NCBI RefSeq assembly: GCF_900996235.1
Contig: NZ_CAAJGM010000274.1
Span: 124,001 to 188,000 of the forward strand
DNA from: Paraburkholderia sp. BCC1885
Lineage (GTDB): Bacteria; Pseudomonadota; Gammaproteobacteria; Burkholderiales; Burkholderiaceae
Direction of reading: 5' to 3'
DNA: 64,000 nucleotides
The translations under genes and the position numbers were made by a program. The notes under the pieces were generated by a model. The model saw only the letters and a program-made list of their open reading frames with translations, searched no databases and was not told where the DNA came from. This document shows, piece by piece, positions 45,545 to 54,148 of the stretch. Each line of letters opens with the position of its first letter. The stretch's first letter is position 1.

Positions 45545-46950
45545 GCCTCGCCTCGCCTGGATGAAGCCGGCCGCGCCGACAGCGCGTCGAGCAGCTTCTG
45601 GTGGACGCCGCCAAAGCCGCCATTGCTCATCACCAGCACCTGGTCGCCGGGCTGCGCCGCCGCGGCCACCGCTTTGACGAGAGCGTCGAGGTTGTCGAAG
45701 GCCCGCGCCTTGTCGCCGAGCGGCGCCAGCGCCTCGCCGAGATTCCAACCGAGCGCGTCGCGGCCCGTGGGCGCGCCGTAGCCGAACACGAGGTCGGCGT
45801 CGGCGAGGCTCGCCGGCAACTGCGCCTTCATCACGCCCAGCTTCATGGTGTTCGAGCGCGGCTCCAGCACCGCGAGAATCCGCGTGCGCTCGCGGCCGAC
45901 GCGCGTGCGCAGACCGGCCACCGTGGTTTGGATCGCGGTGGGATGGTGCGCGAAATCGTCGTAGACGGTCACGCCGTCGATGCTGCCCCGCACTTCCATG
46001 CGGCGCTTCACATTACGAAAGCCCGCCAGCGACTGCGCCGCCTGCGCGGGCGGCACGCCCACGCTGCGCGCCGCGGCGATGGCCGCGATTGCGTTCATGC
46101 GGTTGTGCTCGCCCTGCACCTGCCACTCGACCACGCCCGCGCGCTCGCCGTTGTGATACACCGCGAAGCGCTCGTCGACCGGCACGCCGTCTTCCGCCGG
46201 CAAGGCCTCCCAGCCGCCCTGCACGCCGAATCGTTCCACTTCGCTCCAGCAGCCGCGCGCCAGAACCCGGTCGAGCGCGGCCTCGCGGCCATTCGAGACG
46301 ATCCGGCCAAGGCCCGGCACCGTGCGCACCAGATGATGAAACTGGGTTTCGATGGCGGCGAGATCCGGGAAGATGTCGGCATGATCGAACTCGAGGTTGT
46401 TGAGGATCGCCGTGCGCGGCCGGTAATGGACAAATTTCGAGCGCTTGTCGAAGAAGGCGGTATCGTATTCGTCCGCTTCGATCACGAAGAAACTCGAATC
46501 GGTCAGGCGCGCCGAGACGCCGAAATTCAGCGGCACCCCGCCGATCAGAAAGCCCGGATTCAGGCCGGCGTCTTCGAGCAGCCAGGTGAGCATCGAACTC
46601 GTGGTGGTCTTGCCATGCGTGCCGGCCACCGCCAGCACCCACTTGCCGTTCAGCACATGCTCGCCGAGCCATTGCGGACCGGACACATAAGGCAGGCCGC
46701 GATCCAGGATGGCTTCCATCAGAGGATTGCCGCGCGACACCACATTACCGATCACGAATAGATCGGGGTTCAGATCGAGCTGCTCCGCGCCGTAACCCTC
46801 TATGAGACGAATGCCTTGCGCCTCGAGCTGCGTGCTCATGGGCGGGTAGACGCCGGCGTCGCAGCCGGTGACCGTGTGCCCGGCGCCGCGCGCGAGTACC
46901 GCGAGGCCACCCATGAACGTGCCGCAGATGCCGAGGATGTGGATATGCAT
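45541..46950 (-). CDS. mpl: UDP-N-acetylmuramate:L-alanyl-gamma-D-glutamyl-meso-diaminopimelate ligase
   Basis: Murein recycling ligase that reattaches the freed tripeptide to UDP-MurNAc. The 469 residues start MHIHILGICGTFMGGLAVLA, with ATP loop AVAGTHGKTTTSSML near residue 115, IEADEYDTAFFDKRSKF and YDDFAHHPTAI. The frame is open upstream, but this ATG matches Mpl. Functionally linked to ampD at 61707. Confidence 0.95.
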   Translation of the reverse strand: MHIHILGICGTFMGGLAVLARGAGHTVTGCDAGVYPPMSTQLEAQGIRLIEGYGAEQLDLNPDLFVIGNVVSRGNPLMEAILDRGLPYVSGPQWLGEHVLNGKWVLAVAGTHGKTTTSSMLTWLLEDAGLNPGFLIGGVPLNFGVSARLTDSSFFVIEADEYDTAFFDKRSKFVHYRPRTAILNNLEFDHADIFPDLAAIETQFHHLVRTVPGLGRIVSNGREAALDRVLARGCWSEVERFGVQGGWEALPAEDGVPVDERFAVYHNGERAGVVEWQVQGEHNRMNAIAAIAAARSVGVPPAQAAQSLAGFRNVKRRMEVRGSIDGVTVYDDFAHHPTAIQTTVAGLRTRVGRERTRILAVLEPRSNTMKLGVMKAQLPASLADADLVFGYGAPTGRDALGWNLGEALAPLGDKARAFDNLDALVKAVAAAAQPGDQVLVMSNGGFGGVHQKLLDALSARPASSRRGEA

Positions 46951-47093
46951 AAGCCTGTCGTGCCGCGCGGGCATATTTTGCGTGGGAGGGAGATGCGCAG
47001 GAGGGGCCGAAAAGGTCCGTCTGCAAAGGACGCTATTGTAACCGACGCCCTTCGATCGCCCCGCGCCGGGCGTCCTGTCGCCACGTCCGCGCA

Positions 47094-47131
47094 TTGGCCG
47101 CCGTTGGCCACGATTGGCCACACCATTGGCC
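47094..47131. repeat. Four phased TTGGCC hexamers
   Basis: TTGGCC at 47094, 47104, 47114 and 47126, spaced 10, 10 and 12 bases, between the divergent mpl and the gene at 47232. The helical spacing could suit a DNA-binding protein array, or it could be simple local duplication. Confidence 0.5.
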
Positions 47132-47231
47132 GCCGGGAGCACGGCAGGCGCACGCGCCCGCGCGGCCCGGAGCCCGCCGCGCCCCGCCGGAGCCAAAAAG
47201 GCCCGTCATCATTCTCTAGTATGATTGTGAG

Positions 47232-47885
47232 ATGGTTCGCAAATCACATTTCGATCCGCAGCGGGTGCGCGAGGAAATCGCCATCGCCGCTGCGCGGATG
47301 ATCGCCGAGGACGGTCTGGACTACTCGACGGCCAAGCGCAAAGCTGCGCGGCAAGTCGTCGGGGAGACGCGTGTGGCCGGAGAATGGCTGCCCGATAACG
47401 ACCAGATCGAAGACGAAATCCGCGAATACCAGTCGCTCTTTCAGGGCGACAGCCAGCCGGCCGTGCTGCGCCGGCTACGCGGTGTCGCGCTCGACTGGAT
47501 GCAGCGGCTCGCGCCCTTCAATCCGTACCTGACCGGCGCGGTGCTCAACGGCACGGCGGGCGACCATTCGGATGTCTATCTGCAGGCTTTCTGCGACAAC
47601 CCGAAAGACGTCGCCATCTACTTCCTCAACGCCAACGTGCAATACGACGTTTCGGAGACGCGCCATTTCGCGGGCCGCGGCTACGTCGAGACGTTGAGTT
47701 TCCTGTGGCGCCCGGAGCGTGAGGCGCACGGCGCCGGACCGGTCGGCATCCACGTCGCCCTGTACGACGCCGACGATCTGCGCGGCGCGGTGCGCGCCGA
47801 CGCCAACGGCCGCCACGCCCGGGCCAGCGCGCAGGCGGTGCAGGCGCTGCTCGACGAAAGCCGTGTACCCACCCCCAACAACTGA
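47232..47885 (+). CDS. Conserved-looking protein of unknown function, possibly nucleotidyltransferase-like
   Basis: 217 residues, not recognised with certainty. The N-terminal 60 residues are helical and basic (REEIAIAAARMIAEDGLDYSTAKRKAARQV). The segment LTGAVLNGTAGDHSDVYLQAFCDNPKDVAIYFL resembles the G-x-D-x-x nucleotidyltransferase pattern, with Asp residues at plausible metal positions. No signal peptide or membrane helix. A TATGAT hexamer sits at 47220-47225, only six bases before the ATG, so the transcript may be leaderless. Followed 10 bases later by a thioredoxin-like gene. Confidence 0.7.
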   Translation: MVRKSHFDPQRVREEIAIAAARMIAEDGLDYSTAKRKAARQVVGETRVAGEWLPDNDQIEDEIREYQSLFQGDSQPAVLRRLRGVALDWMQRLAPFNPYLTGAVLNGTAGDHSDVYLQAFCDNPKDVAIYFLNANVQYDVSETRHFAGRGYVETLSFLWRPEREAHGAGPVGIHVALYDADDLRGAVRADANGRHARASAQAVQALLDESRVPTPNN

Positions 47886-47895
47886 TCGGACAACA

Positions 47896-48447
47896 ATGAA
47901 GAGCAAGCGGATTCTGGCAAGTGTGTTCGTGGCGATCCTCGCCACCGGTGTCGGCGTGTTCGCCGGACATGGCCCGCTGAATGCGGGCGGCGTGGATGTC
48001 GCGCAAGCCGCGCAACCGCAATCGCCGAGCCCGGTCGCGCAGCTGTGGGCCGCGCCGGTCACCAATGCGGACGGCAAGGCACAGTCGCTGAGCCTCTTCA
48101 AGGGCCATCCGGTGGTGATCAATTTCTGGGCATCGTGGTGCGGTCCGTGCGTCGAGGAAATGCCGTCGCTCGCGCAATTGCATCGTGAATACGCGAAGAA
48201 AGGCATCGAATTCGTCGGACTTGGCGTCGATTCGGATAAAAACGTCAAAGCCTTCCTGCAGAAGGTGCCGGTGGACTACCCGGTCTACGTCATCGGCTTC
48301 GGTGGCGCGGACCTCGCGCGGGCCTTCGGCAATAATGCGGGCGGGCTGCCGTTTACGGTCGTCATCGACGCAAAAGGCAACGTTCGGTCGACAAAATTAG
48401 GACAAATCCAGCCGAAAGAGCTCAAACAGACCCTGGACGCCCTCTAG
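47896..48447 (+). CDS. TlpA/ResA-family exported thioredoxin-like protein
   Basis: 183 residues. N-terminal hydrophobic helix (about 5-25) acts as signal peptide or anchor, so the domain faces the periplasm. The redox motif WCGPC has Cys82 and Cys85 in INFWASWCGPCVEEMPSL. GLPFTVVIDAKGNV holds the cis-proline. Such proteins reduce apo-cytochrome c or other periplasmic thiols; the partner is not evident. Confidence 0.9.
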   Translation: MKSKRILASVFVAILATGVGVFAGHGPLNAGGVDVAQAAQPQSPSPVAQLWAAPVTNADGKAQSLSLFKGHPVVINFWASWCGPCVEEMPSLAQLHREYAKKGIEFVGLGVDSDKNVKAFLQKVPVDYPVYVIGFGGADLARAFGNNAGGLPFTVVIDAKGNVRSTKLGQIQPKELKQTLDAL

Positions 48448-48641
48448 ATCTCACATTTGCCTAACCTTTAGTTGCGGTCGAAACAGGCCGGATTGCACGC
48501 AAATTGCCTAAAATTGCGAGAAGATGCGCATCGGATCGCTTCTCGGAAAGCCGCCGGAATCAAAGCATGTGCGCGGGAAACTAGACAAGTTTCTCTAATC
48601 AGCGCTAAAGTGCGCCCAATTCCACGGAAATAGAAGCGACC

Positions 48642-49097
48642 ATGACGCGACTGCTGGTACTGCACGGACCCAACCTCAATCTTCTCGGCACCCGGGAACC
48701 GGAGGTCTACGGTCGCGTGACGTTGCCGCAGATCGATCAGGCGCTGGCAGACCGTGCAGCGGACGCCGGCATTGAACTTGCGACGTTCCAGAGCAACCAT
48801 GAGGGGGCTTTGGTCGACCGGATTCAGGCCGCGCGCGCCGAGAAGACCGATTTCATCGTGATCAATCCCGCGGCGTACACGCATACCAGCGTGGCGATCC
48901 GGGACGCACTGGCGGGAATCGGCATCCCGTTCGTCGAGATTCATCTGTCGAACGTGCATCGTCGGGAGCCGTTTAGGCATCACTCGTATTTCTCCGACCA
49001 GGCGGAGGGCGTCATTTGCGGCCTTGGCTGGAAGGGATATCTGTACGCACTCGAATTCGCGCTCGACCGGCTCGCCGCCGGTTCGCAACGCGGCTGA
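48642..49097 (+). CDS. aroQ: 3-dehydroquinate dehydratase, type II
   Basis: Third step of the shikimate pathway. The 151 residues have HGPNLNLLGTREPEVYG (Tyr23), NPAAYTHTSVAIRDAL with the catalytic His, and VEIHLSNVHRREPFRHHS. It starts the aroQ-accB-accC-prmA block, as in many proteobacteria. AT-richer DNA at 48448-48641 probably holds its promoter. Confidence 0.96.
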   Translation: MTRLLVLHGPNLNLLGTREPEVYGRVTLPQIDQALADRAADAGIELATFQSNHEGALVDRIQAARAEKTDFIVINPAAYTHTSVAIRDALAGIGIPFVEIHLSNVHRREPFRHHSYFSDQAEGVICGLGWKGYLYALEFALDRLAAGSQRG

Positions 49098-49167
49098 TTC
49101 CAACAAATTATCTTGAGCCGGCAGGCAGCGCCGCCGGCACTTCATGTATTGAAAGGGGATGTGCCCA

Positions 49168-49635
49168 ATGGATCTACGTAAACTGAAGACTCTGATCGAC
49201 CTCGTCTCCGAGTCCGGCATTTCGGAACTGGAAGTCACCGAAGGCGAAGGCAAGGTCCGCATCGTCAAGAATGCGCCGCCGGTTTACGTCCAGCCGTCCG
49301 CGTCCTACGCTCCGCAGTACGCCGCGCCGGCACCGGCTGCGGGTCCGGCAGCAGACGCGCCGGCTGCGGCTCCGGCCACGCCGGCACCGGTCGCGCCGCA
49401 GGGCCACGTGGTGACCTCGCCGATGGTCGGCACGTTCTACCGCGCGCCGTCGCCGGGCGCCGAGCCGTTCGTGCAGGTGGGCGACACGGTCAAGGAAGGC
49501 CAGACGATCTGCATCATCGAAGCGATGAAGCTGCTCAACGAAATCGAGTCGGACAAGTCCGGTGTGGTCAAGGAAATCCTCGTCGAAAACGGCCAGGCCG
49601 TCGAGTATGGCCAGCCGCTGTTCGTGGTCGGCTAA
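49168..49635 (+). CDS. accB: Biotin carboxyl carrier protein of acetyl-CoA carboxylase
   Basis: Carries the biotin arm between carboxylase and transcarboxylase in fatty acid synthesis. 155 residues: an N-terminal domain (about 1-36), an Ala/Pro linker (about 37-78) and a biotinyl domain with Lys121 in IIEAMKLLNE. ATG at 49168 (MDLRKLKTLIDLV) with AAAGGGGA upstream. Followed by a structured 216-base gap before accC. Confidence 0.96.
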   Translation: MDLRKLKTLIDLVSESGISELEVTEGEGKVRIVKNAPPVYVQPSASYAPQYAAPAPAAGPAADAPAAAPATPAPVAPQGHVVTSPMVGTFYRAPSPGAEPFVQVGDTVKEGQTICIIEAMKLLNEIESDKSGVVKEILVENGQAVEYGQPLFVVG

Positions 49636-49701
49636 CGCGGCACGCTTTGCGTTTGCCGTCCGTGCGCCCGCCTGATCGGGGCGCGCGACAGATCCGTCCA
49701 A

Positions 49702-49830
49702 GAAAACGGGCCGCCCCAAGTTTTCCGCCCCGGAGGAAGTCCCCTCGGGGGATTGACCTCCTCTAGGGGCCTGGCGCGAAGCGCCAAGGTTTGGGGGCCT
49801 CCTGAGGCGGCCGCTGCCCAGCGGCGCCCA
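49702..49830. repeat. Structured intergenic element between accB and accC
   Basis: Nested inverted repeats: GGAGG/CCTCC (49732-49736, 49757-49761) around CCCC-TC-GGGG (49741-49750), TGGCGC-GAA-GCGCCA (49772-49786), and outer arms GGGCCGCCCCAAG (49708-49720) partly pairing with TTTGGGG and GGCGGCC (49790-49812). It looks like a palindromic intergenic repeat of the kind scattered through betaproteobacterial genomes. Copy number elsewhere is unknown from this window. Confidence 0.6.
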
Positions 49831-49851
49831 TTGATGAGTCGAAAACCCGCT

Positions 49852-51219
49852 ATGTTCGAAAAAATTCTCATTGCCAATCGCGGCGAGATCGCGCTCCGTA
49901 TCCAGCGCGCCTGCCGTGAGCTCGGCGTCAAGACGGTCGTCGTCTATTCCGAAGCCGACAAGGAAGCCAAGTATGTGAAGCTCGCCGACGAAGCCGTCTG
50001 TATCGGCCCGGCGCCTTCGAACCTGAGCTATCTGAACATGCCGGCGCTGATCAGCGCGGCCGAGGTGACCGATGCCGAAGCGATCCACCCCGGCTACGGC
50101 TTCCTGTCGGAAAACGCCGACTTCGCCGAGCGCGTCGAGCAGTCCGGCTTCACCTTCATCGGCCCGCGCCCGGAAACCATCCGGATGATGGGCGACAAGG
50201 TCACCGCCAAGCAGACCATGATCAAGACCGGCGTGCCCTGCGTGCCCGGTTCTGAAGGCGCGTTGCCCGACGATCCCAAAGAGATCGTGAAAATTGCCCG
50301 CCAGGTCGGCTATCCGGTGATCATCAAGGCGGCCGGCGGCGGCGGTGGCCGCGGCATGCGCGTGGTCCACACGGAAGCGGCGCTCGTCAACGCGGTCAAC
50401 ATGACGCGCGAAGAAGCCGGCCGCGCCTTCGGCAACCCGCAGGTCTACATGGAGAAATTCCTGGAGAACCCGCGGCACATCGAAATCCAGGTGCTGGCCG
50501 ACTCGTTCCGCAATGCCATCTGGCTGGGCGAGCGCGACTGCTCGATGCAGCGCCGCCACCAGAAGGTGATCGAAGAAGCGCCGGCGCCGGGTATCGCGCG
50601 CCGTCTGATCGACCGCATCGGCGATCGTTGCGCGGACGCCTGCAAAAAGATGGGCTATCTTGGCGCCGGTACGTTCGAATTCCTGTACGAAAACGGCGAG
50701 TTCTACTTCATCGAGATGAACACGCGCGTGCAGGTCGAACATCCGGTGACCGAACTGATTACCGGCGTCGACATCGTGCAGGAACAGATCCGCATTGCGG
50801 CCGGCGAAAAACTCGCCTTCCGTCAGCGCGACATCGTGTTCAAGGGGCATGCGATCGAATGCCGCATCAACGCGGAAGATCCGTTCAAGTTCACGCCTTC
50901 GCCGGGACGCCTGACCTCGTGGCATATGCCGGGCGGCCCTGGCATCCGCGTCGATTCGCACGCGTATAACGGCTATTTCGTGCCGCCGAACTACGATTCG
51001 ATGATCGGCAAGCTGATTGCTTACGGCGCGACCCGTGAGCAGGCCATCAAGCGGATGCGCATTGCGCTGTCGGAAATGGTGGTGGAAGGCATTCAGACCA
51101 ACATCCCGCTGCACCGCGAGCTGATGCTCGACGCGAAGTTCGTCGAAGGCGGCACCAGCATTCACTACCTCGAAAACCGTCTGGCCGCGAAGCTGCAGGC
51201 CGCGCCGGAAGAGGCGTAA
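49852..51219 (+). CDS. accC: Biotin carboxylase subunit of acetyl-CoA carboxylase
   Basis: ATP-dependent carboxylation of biotin on AccB. 455 residues, starting MFEKILIANRGEIALRIQRA, with IHPGYGFLSENA, the ATP-grasp loop KAAGGGGGRGMRVV, EMNTRVQVEHPVTE and the C-terminal domain. An ATG at 49834 would add six residues; 49852 is canonical. Confidence 0.97.
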   Translation: MFEKILIANRGEIALRIQRACRELGVKTVVVYSEADKEAKYVKLADEAVCIGPAPSNLSYLNMPALISAAEVTDAEAIHPGYGFLSENADFAERVEQSGFTFIGPRPETIRMMGDKVTAKQTMIKTGVPCVPGSEGALPDDPKEIVKIARQVGYPVIIKAAGGGGGRGMRVVHTEAALVNAVNMTREEAGRAFGNPQVYMEKFLENPRHIEIQVLADSFRNAIWLGERDCSMQRRHQKVIEEAPAPGIARRLIDRIGDRCADACKKMGYLGAGTFEFLYENGEFYFIEMNTRVQVEHPVTELITGVDIVQEQIRIAAGEKLAFRQRDIVFKGHAIECRINAEDPFKFTPSPGRLTSWHMPGGPGIRVDSHAYNGYFVPPNYDSMIGKLIAYGATREQAIKRMRIALSEMVVEGIQTNIPLHRELMLDAKFVEGGTSIHYLENRLAAKLQAAPEEA

Positions 51220-51222
51220 GTC

Positions 51223-52125
51223 ATGAGTTACCGGGAACTGATCGTCGAGCTGGCGCGCGAGCACGCGGAGGAATTGTCCGACGCGCTGCTTGAGCTGGGT
51301 GCGTTGTCCGTGTCGGTGGAAGATGCGGATGCCGATACGCCCGACGAGCAGCCGCTCTTCGGCGAGCCCGGTCTCACGCCTGATCGCACGGCCTGGCAGC
51401 GCTCGCGCGTGATCGCGCTGCTGGCCACGGAGCACGAGCCCGCGGTCCTGTTGACCGCCGCGGCCAACGAACTGGGTCTGAAGCCCGCGCCCGCCTTCAG
51501 CGTGCGCGAAGTCGCGGAACAGGATTGGGTGCGGCTTACGCAGTCGCAGTTCGATCCGATTCCGATTGGCGAGCGCATCTGGGTCGTGCCGTCGTGGCAC
51601 GACGCGCCGGACCCGGACGCGCTGGTGCTCGAACTGGACCCGGGCCTCGCCTTCGGCACCGGCAGTCATCCCACCACGCGCCTGTGCATGGAATGGCTCG
51701 AGCAGTCGGTCGAACCGAACCAGTCCGTGCTCGATTACGGCTGCGGCTCCGGCATTCTCGCCATCCTCGCGAAGAAGTGCGGCGCCAATCCCGTCTACGG
51801 CATCGACATCGATCCGCAAGCCGTCGAATCCGCCCGCCATAACAGCGAGCGCAATCGCGCCGAAGTCATCTACGGCCTGCCCGAAGATTGTCCGGCGGGA
51901 GAGTTCGACATCGTCGTCGCCAACATTCTGTCCAACCCGCTCAAGCTGATGGCGTCGATGCTGTCGTCGAAGGTGAAGCCGGGCGGCCGGCTCGCGCTGT
52001 CGGGCATTCTCGCGCGTCAGGCAGACGAAGTGGCGCGGGTCTATCAACAGTGGATCGACATCGCCGTGTGGCGTGAACACGAAGGTTGGGTATGCCTGAC
52101 GGGAATGCGTCGGGAAAGCCATTAG
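51223..52125 (+). CDS. prmA: Ribosomal protein L11 methyltransferase
   Basis: Trimethylates ribosomal protein L11. 300 residues with a small N-terminal substrate domain (MSYRELIVELAREHAEELSDALLELGALSVSVEDAD) and a SAM-binding domain: LAFGTGSHPTTRLCMEWL, VLDYGCGSGILAI and VVANILSNPL. Three bases after accC. Confidence 0.96.
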   Translation: MSYRELIVELAREHAEELSDALLELGALSVSVEDADADTPDEQPLFGEPGLTPDRTAWQRSRVIALLATEHEPAVLLTAAANELGLKPAPAFSVREVAEQDWVRLTQSQFDPIPIGERIWVVPSWHDAPDPDALVLELDPGLAFGTGSHPTTRLCMEWLEQSVEPNQSVLDYGCGSGILAILAKKCGANPVYGIDIDPQAVESARHNSERNRAEVIYGLPEDCPAGEFDIVVANILSNPLKLMASMLSSKVKPGGRLALSGILARQADEVARVYQQWIDIAVWREHEGWVCLTGMRRESH

Positions 52126-52173
52126 AATAAGACGTATTGTCCAACTAACGGCCCTGCGGCCAATCGGCTCAAT

Positions 52174-53448
52174 ATGCTCCTGGCGACGCGCTGTCCTTTC
52201 TGCGAAACGGTCTTCCGGCTCGATCCGGCGCAACTGGCGCTGCGCCGCGGCCTTGTGCGCTGCGGACACTGCCAGGAAGTGTTCGACGCCTCAAGCAGCC
52301 TGTACGAAACCGCCGAAGGCGCGGACTTCGCCTCAGCCAAGCCGGTTTCCCCTGCCGCCGTCGCTGCGCTGAACGTGGGCGCGGCGAATCCGAAGCCGCC
52401 CGATTTCAGCGCCGGGACGTGGGACCCGTGGGCGCCGGCGGCCGACGCGGTCATCGACAACCGGCTGCGTCACAACGTCGCCAATCTCCCGCTTGCGCCT
52501 ATCGCCGCCAGCGTCACGGTGACGCCGCGGCCTGCCAATGAACGCGAGCTGCCGGCGGCGGCTGTCGAAGAAAACGTCGCGTATCACGAACCTCTCTTTG
52601 CGCCGCAGGCAGATGCGGAGGCCGAGACGGCGCCGGAAACCTTCCGCGCCGAACCCGAGCACTTTGTGTCCGAAAGCGCGCACGAAGCCGCGCTTGATAA
52701 TGCAAACGCAGCCGCGGCCGCTACGGCAGCCACGCTGCCACCCGAACCGCAAGCCCCGGTCTGGCGCCCAATCGAGCGCCCCGCTGCCGAGCCGCTCGAA
52801 GACGAACCCGCACTACCGGACGCGGCCGCCGCAGCCGCGACCCTGCGCAGCGCGCCGGACCACGAGCCGCATTTCGGCGCCAGCGCGACACCCTTCGCCA
52901 CCAACCCGCCCGCCGACGAAGCCGACCCGTTCCCGGTGGTACGCGAAACCCGCGCGCCGCCGCCGCGCCGTCTCGGCTGGCGCATTGTCGGCGTGCTGGT
53001 CGCGTTGATCCTGCTGGTGGGCCTGCTCGCACAGCTCGCCTGGTGGCAACGCGAGGCCATCATGGTGGCGTGGCCGGTCTCGCGACCGCTCTACGCGCAG
53101 GCCTGCGAGCCGCTCGGCTGCCTGATCTTGCCGCCGCACGACATCGACGGCCTGCAGGTCGAGCCGTCCGATCTGCGGCAGATCGACGGCCCGCACAAGC
53201 TCGAACTGAAGATGCCGCTGCGCAACCGCTATAACGTCGCGCTGGCGTATCCGGCCATCGAACTCACCTTGCTCGACGACCAGAACAATGTCGCCGTGCG
53301 CCGCGTGCTGTGGCCGCAGGACTACGTCAACCCGGGCACGCCGATCGTCGCCGGCCTGCCGGCCCACACGACGCAGACCATGATCGTGCATCTGGATACC
53401 GGCAACGCGGTGGCCTCGAATTTCCGCGTGCAGATTTTTTATCCCTGA
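52174..53448 (+). CDS. Zinc-ribbon / DUF3426 membrane protein
   Basis: 424 residues. N-terminal MJ0042-type zinc finger with CPFC near residue 9 and CGHC near residue 32. A long Ala/Pro/Glu-rich disordered region (about 60-265) follows, then one membrane helix (about 270-295, IVGVLVALILLVGLLAQLAWW) and the C-terminal DUF3426 domain (NRYNVALAYPAIELTLLDD). Cytoplasmic finger, periplasmic domain by topology. Often next to prmA in betaproteobacteria. Function unknown. Confidence 0.88.
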   Translation: MLLATRCPFCETVFRLDPAQLALRRGLVRCGHCQEVFDASSSLYETAEGADFASAKPVSPAAVAALNVGAANPKPPDFSAGTWDPWAPAADAVIDNRLRHNVANLPLAPIAASVTVTPRPANERELPAAAVEENVAYHEPLFAPQADAEAETAPETFRAEPEHFVSESAHEAALDNANAAAAATAATLPPEPQAPVWRPIERPAAEPLEDEPALPDAAAAAATLRSAPDHEPHFGASATPFATNPPADEADPFPVVRETRAPPPRRLGWRIVGVLVALILLVGLLAQLAWWQREAIMVAWPVSRPLYAQACEPLGCLILPPHDIDGLQVEPSDLRQIDGPHKLELKMPLRNRYNVALAYPAIELTLLDDQNNVAVRRVLWPQDYVNPGTPIVAGLPAHTTQTMIVHLDTGNAVASNFRVQIFYP

Positions 53449-53528
53449 ATAGAACAGCAACTTTTTGCGCGCCCGGGGGACATTGGGCGCGTTCACCGTC
53501 AATCCCTGACAAATCTTCGGAGCACAAC

Positions 53529-54029
53529 ATGAGTCAAGTCACGCTGGGTGGCAACCCCATCGATGTAGCCGGCACGTTCCCGACCGTGGGCCAGAACGCG
53601 CCTGCGTTCTCGCTGGTCGGCAAGGATCTCAAGCCGGTCACGCTCGCCGATTTCGCCGGCAAGCGCAAGGTGCTGAACATCGTGCCGAGCCTCGACACGC
53701 CGACCTGCGCCACCTCCACGCGCAAGTTCAATGAAGCCGCCGGCAAGCTGGCCAACACCGCCGTGATCGTGATCTCGGGCGACCTGCCGTTCGCAGCCGC
53801 GCGCTTCTGCACCACCGAAGGCATCGAAAACGTCCTGACCGCGTCGACTTTCCGCGGCCATGAGTTCGCCAAGGCCTACGGCGTCGACGTCACGAGCGGT
53901 CCGCTGACCGGCCTGACGGCACGCGCGGTGGTCGTCATCGACGAAAACGACAAGGTGGTGCACGCCGAGCTCGTCAGCGAAATCAAGAACGAACCGAACT
54001 ACGACGCGGCGCTTGGCGCGCTGAAGTAA
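53529..54029 (+). CDS. tpx: Thiol peroxidase (atypical 2-Cys peroxiredoxin)
   Basis: Reduces hydroperoxides using thioredoxin. The 166 residues have the peroxidatic Cys60 in SLDTPTCATSTRKFN and the resolving Cys94 in ARFCTTEGI. Followed by its own terminator. Confidence 0.96.
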   Translation: MSQVTLGGNPIDVAGTFPTVGQNAPAFSLVGKDLKPVTLADFAGKRKVLNIVPSLDTPTCATSTRKFNEAAGKLANTAVIVISGDLPFAAARFCTTEGIENVLTASTFRGHEFAKAYGVDVTSGPLTGLTARAVVVIDENDKVVHAELVSEIKNEPNYDAALGALK

Positions 54030-54048
54030 GCACCGCTCGCCCGGATCT

Positions 54049-54075
54049 GCGCCGCGCCCTGTGCGCGGCGCTTTT
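54049..54075 (+). terminator. Terminator after tpx
   Basis: GCGCCGCGC (54049-54057), loop CCTGT, GCGCGGCGC (54063-54071), then TTTT. It lies 20 bases past the tpx stop. Confidence 0.85.
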
Positions 54076-54148
54076 ACATCAACGGGCGTTTCAGGGTTGC
54101 TACGGTTGCGACGTTTTCACCCATCAGATTCCTATAGGACCACTCATC

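Noticed and set aside
49174..52269. 1031-codon minus-strand frame opposite accB, accC and prmA
   Set aside because: Spans three well-supported plus-strand genes and shows no recognisable domain.
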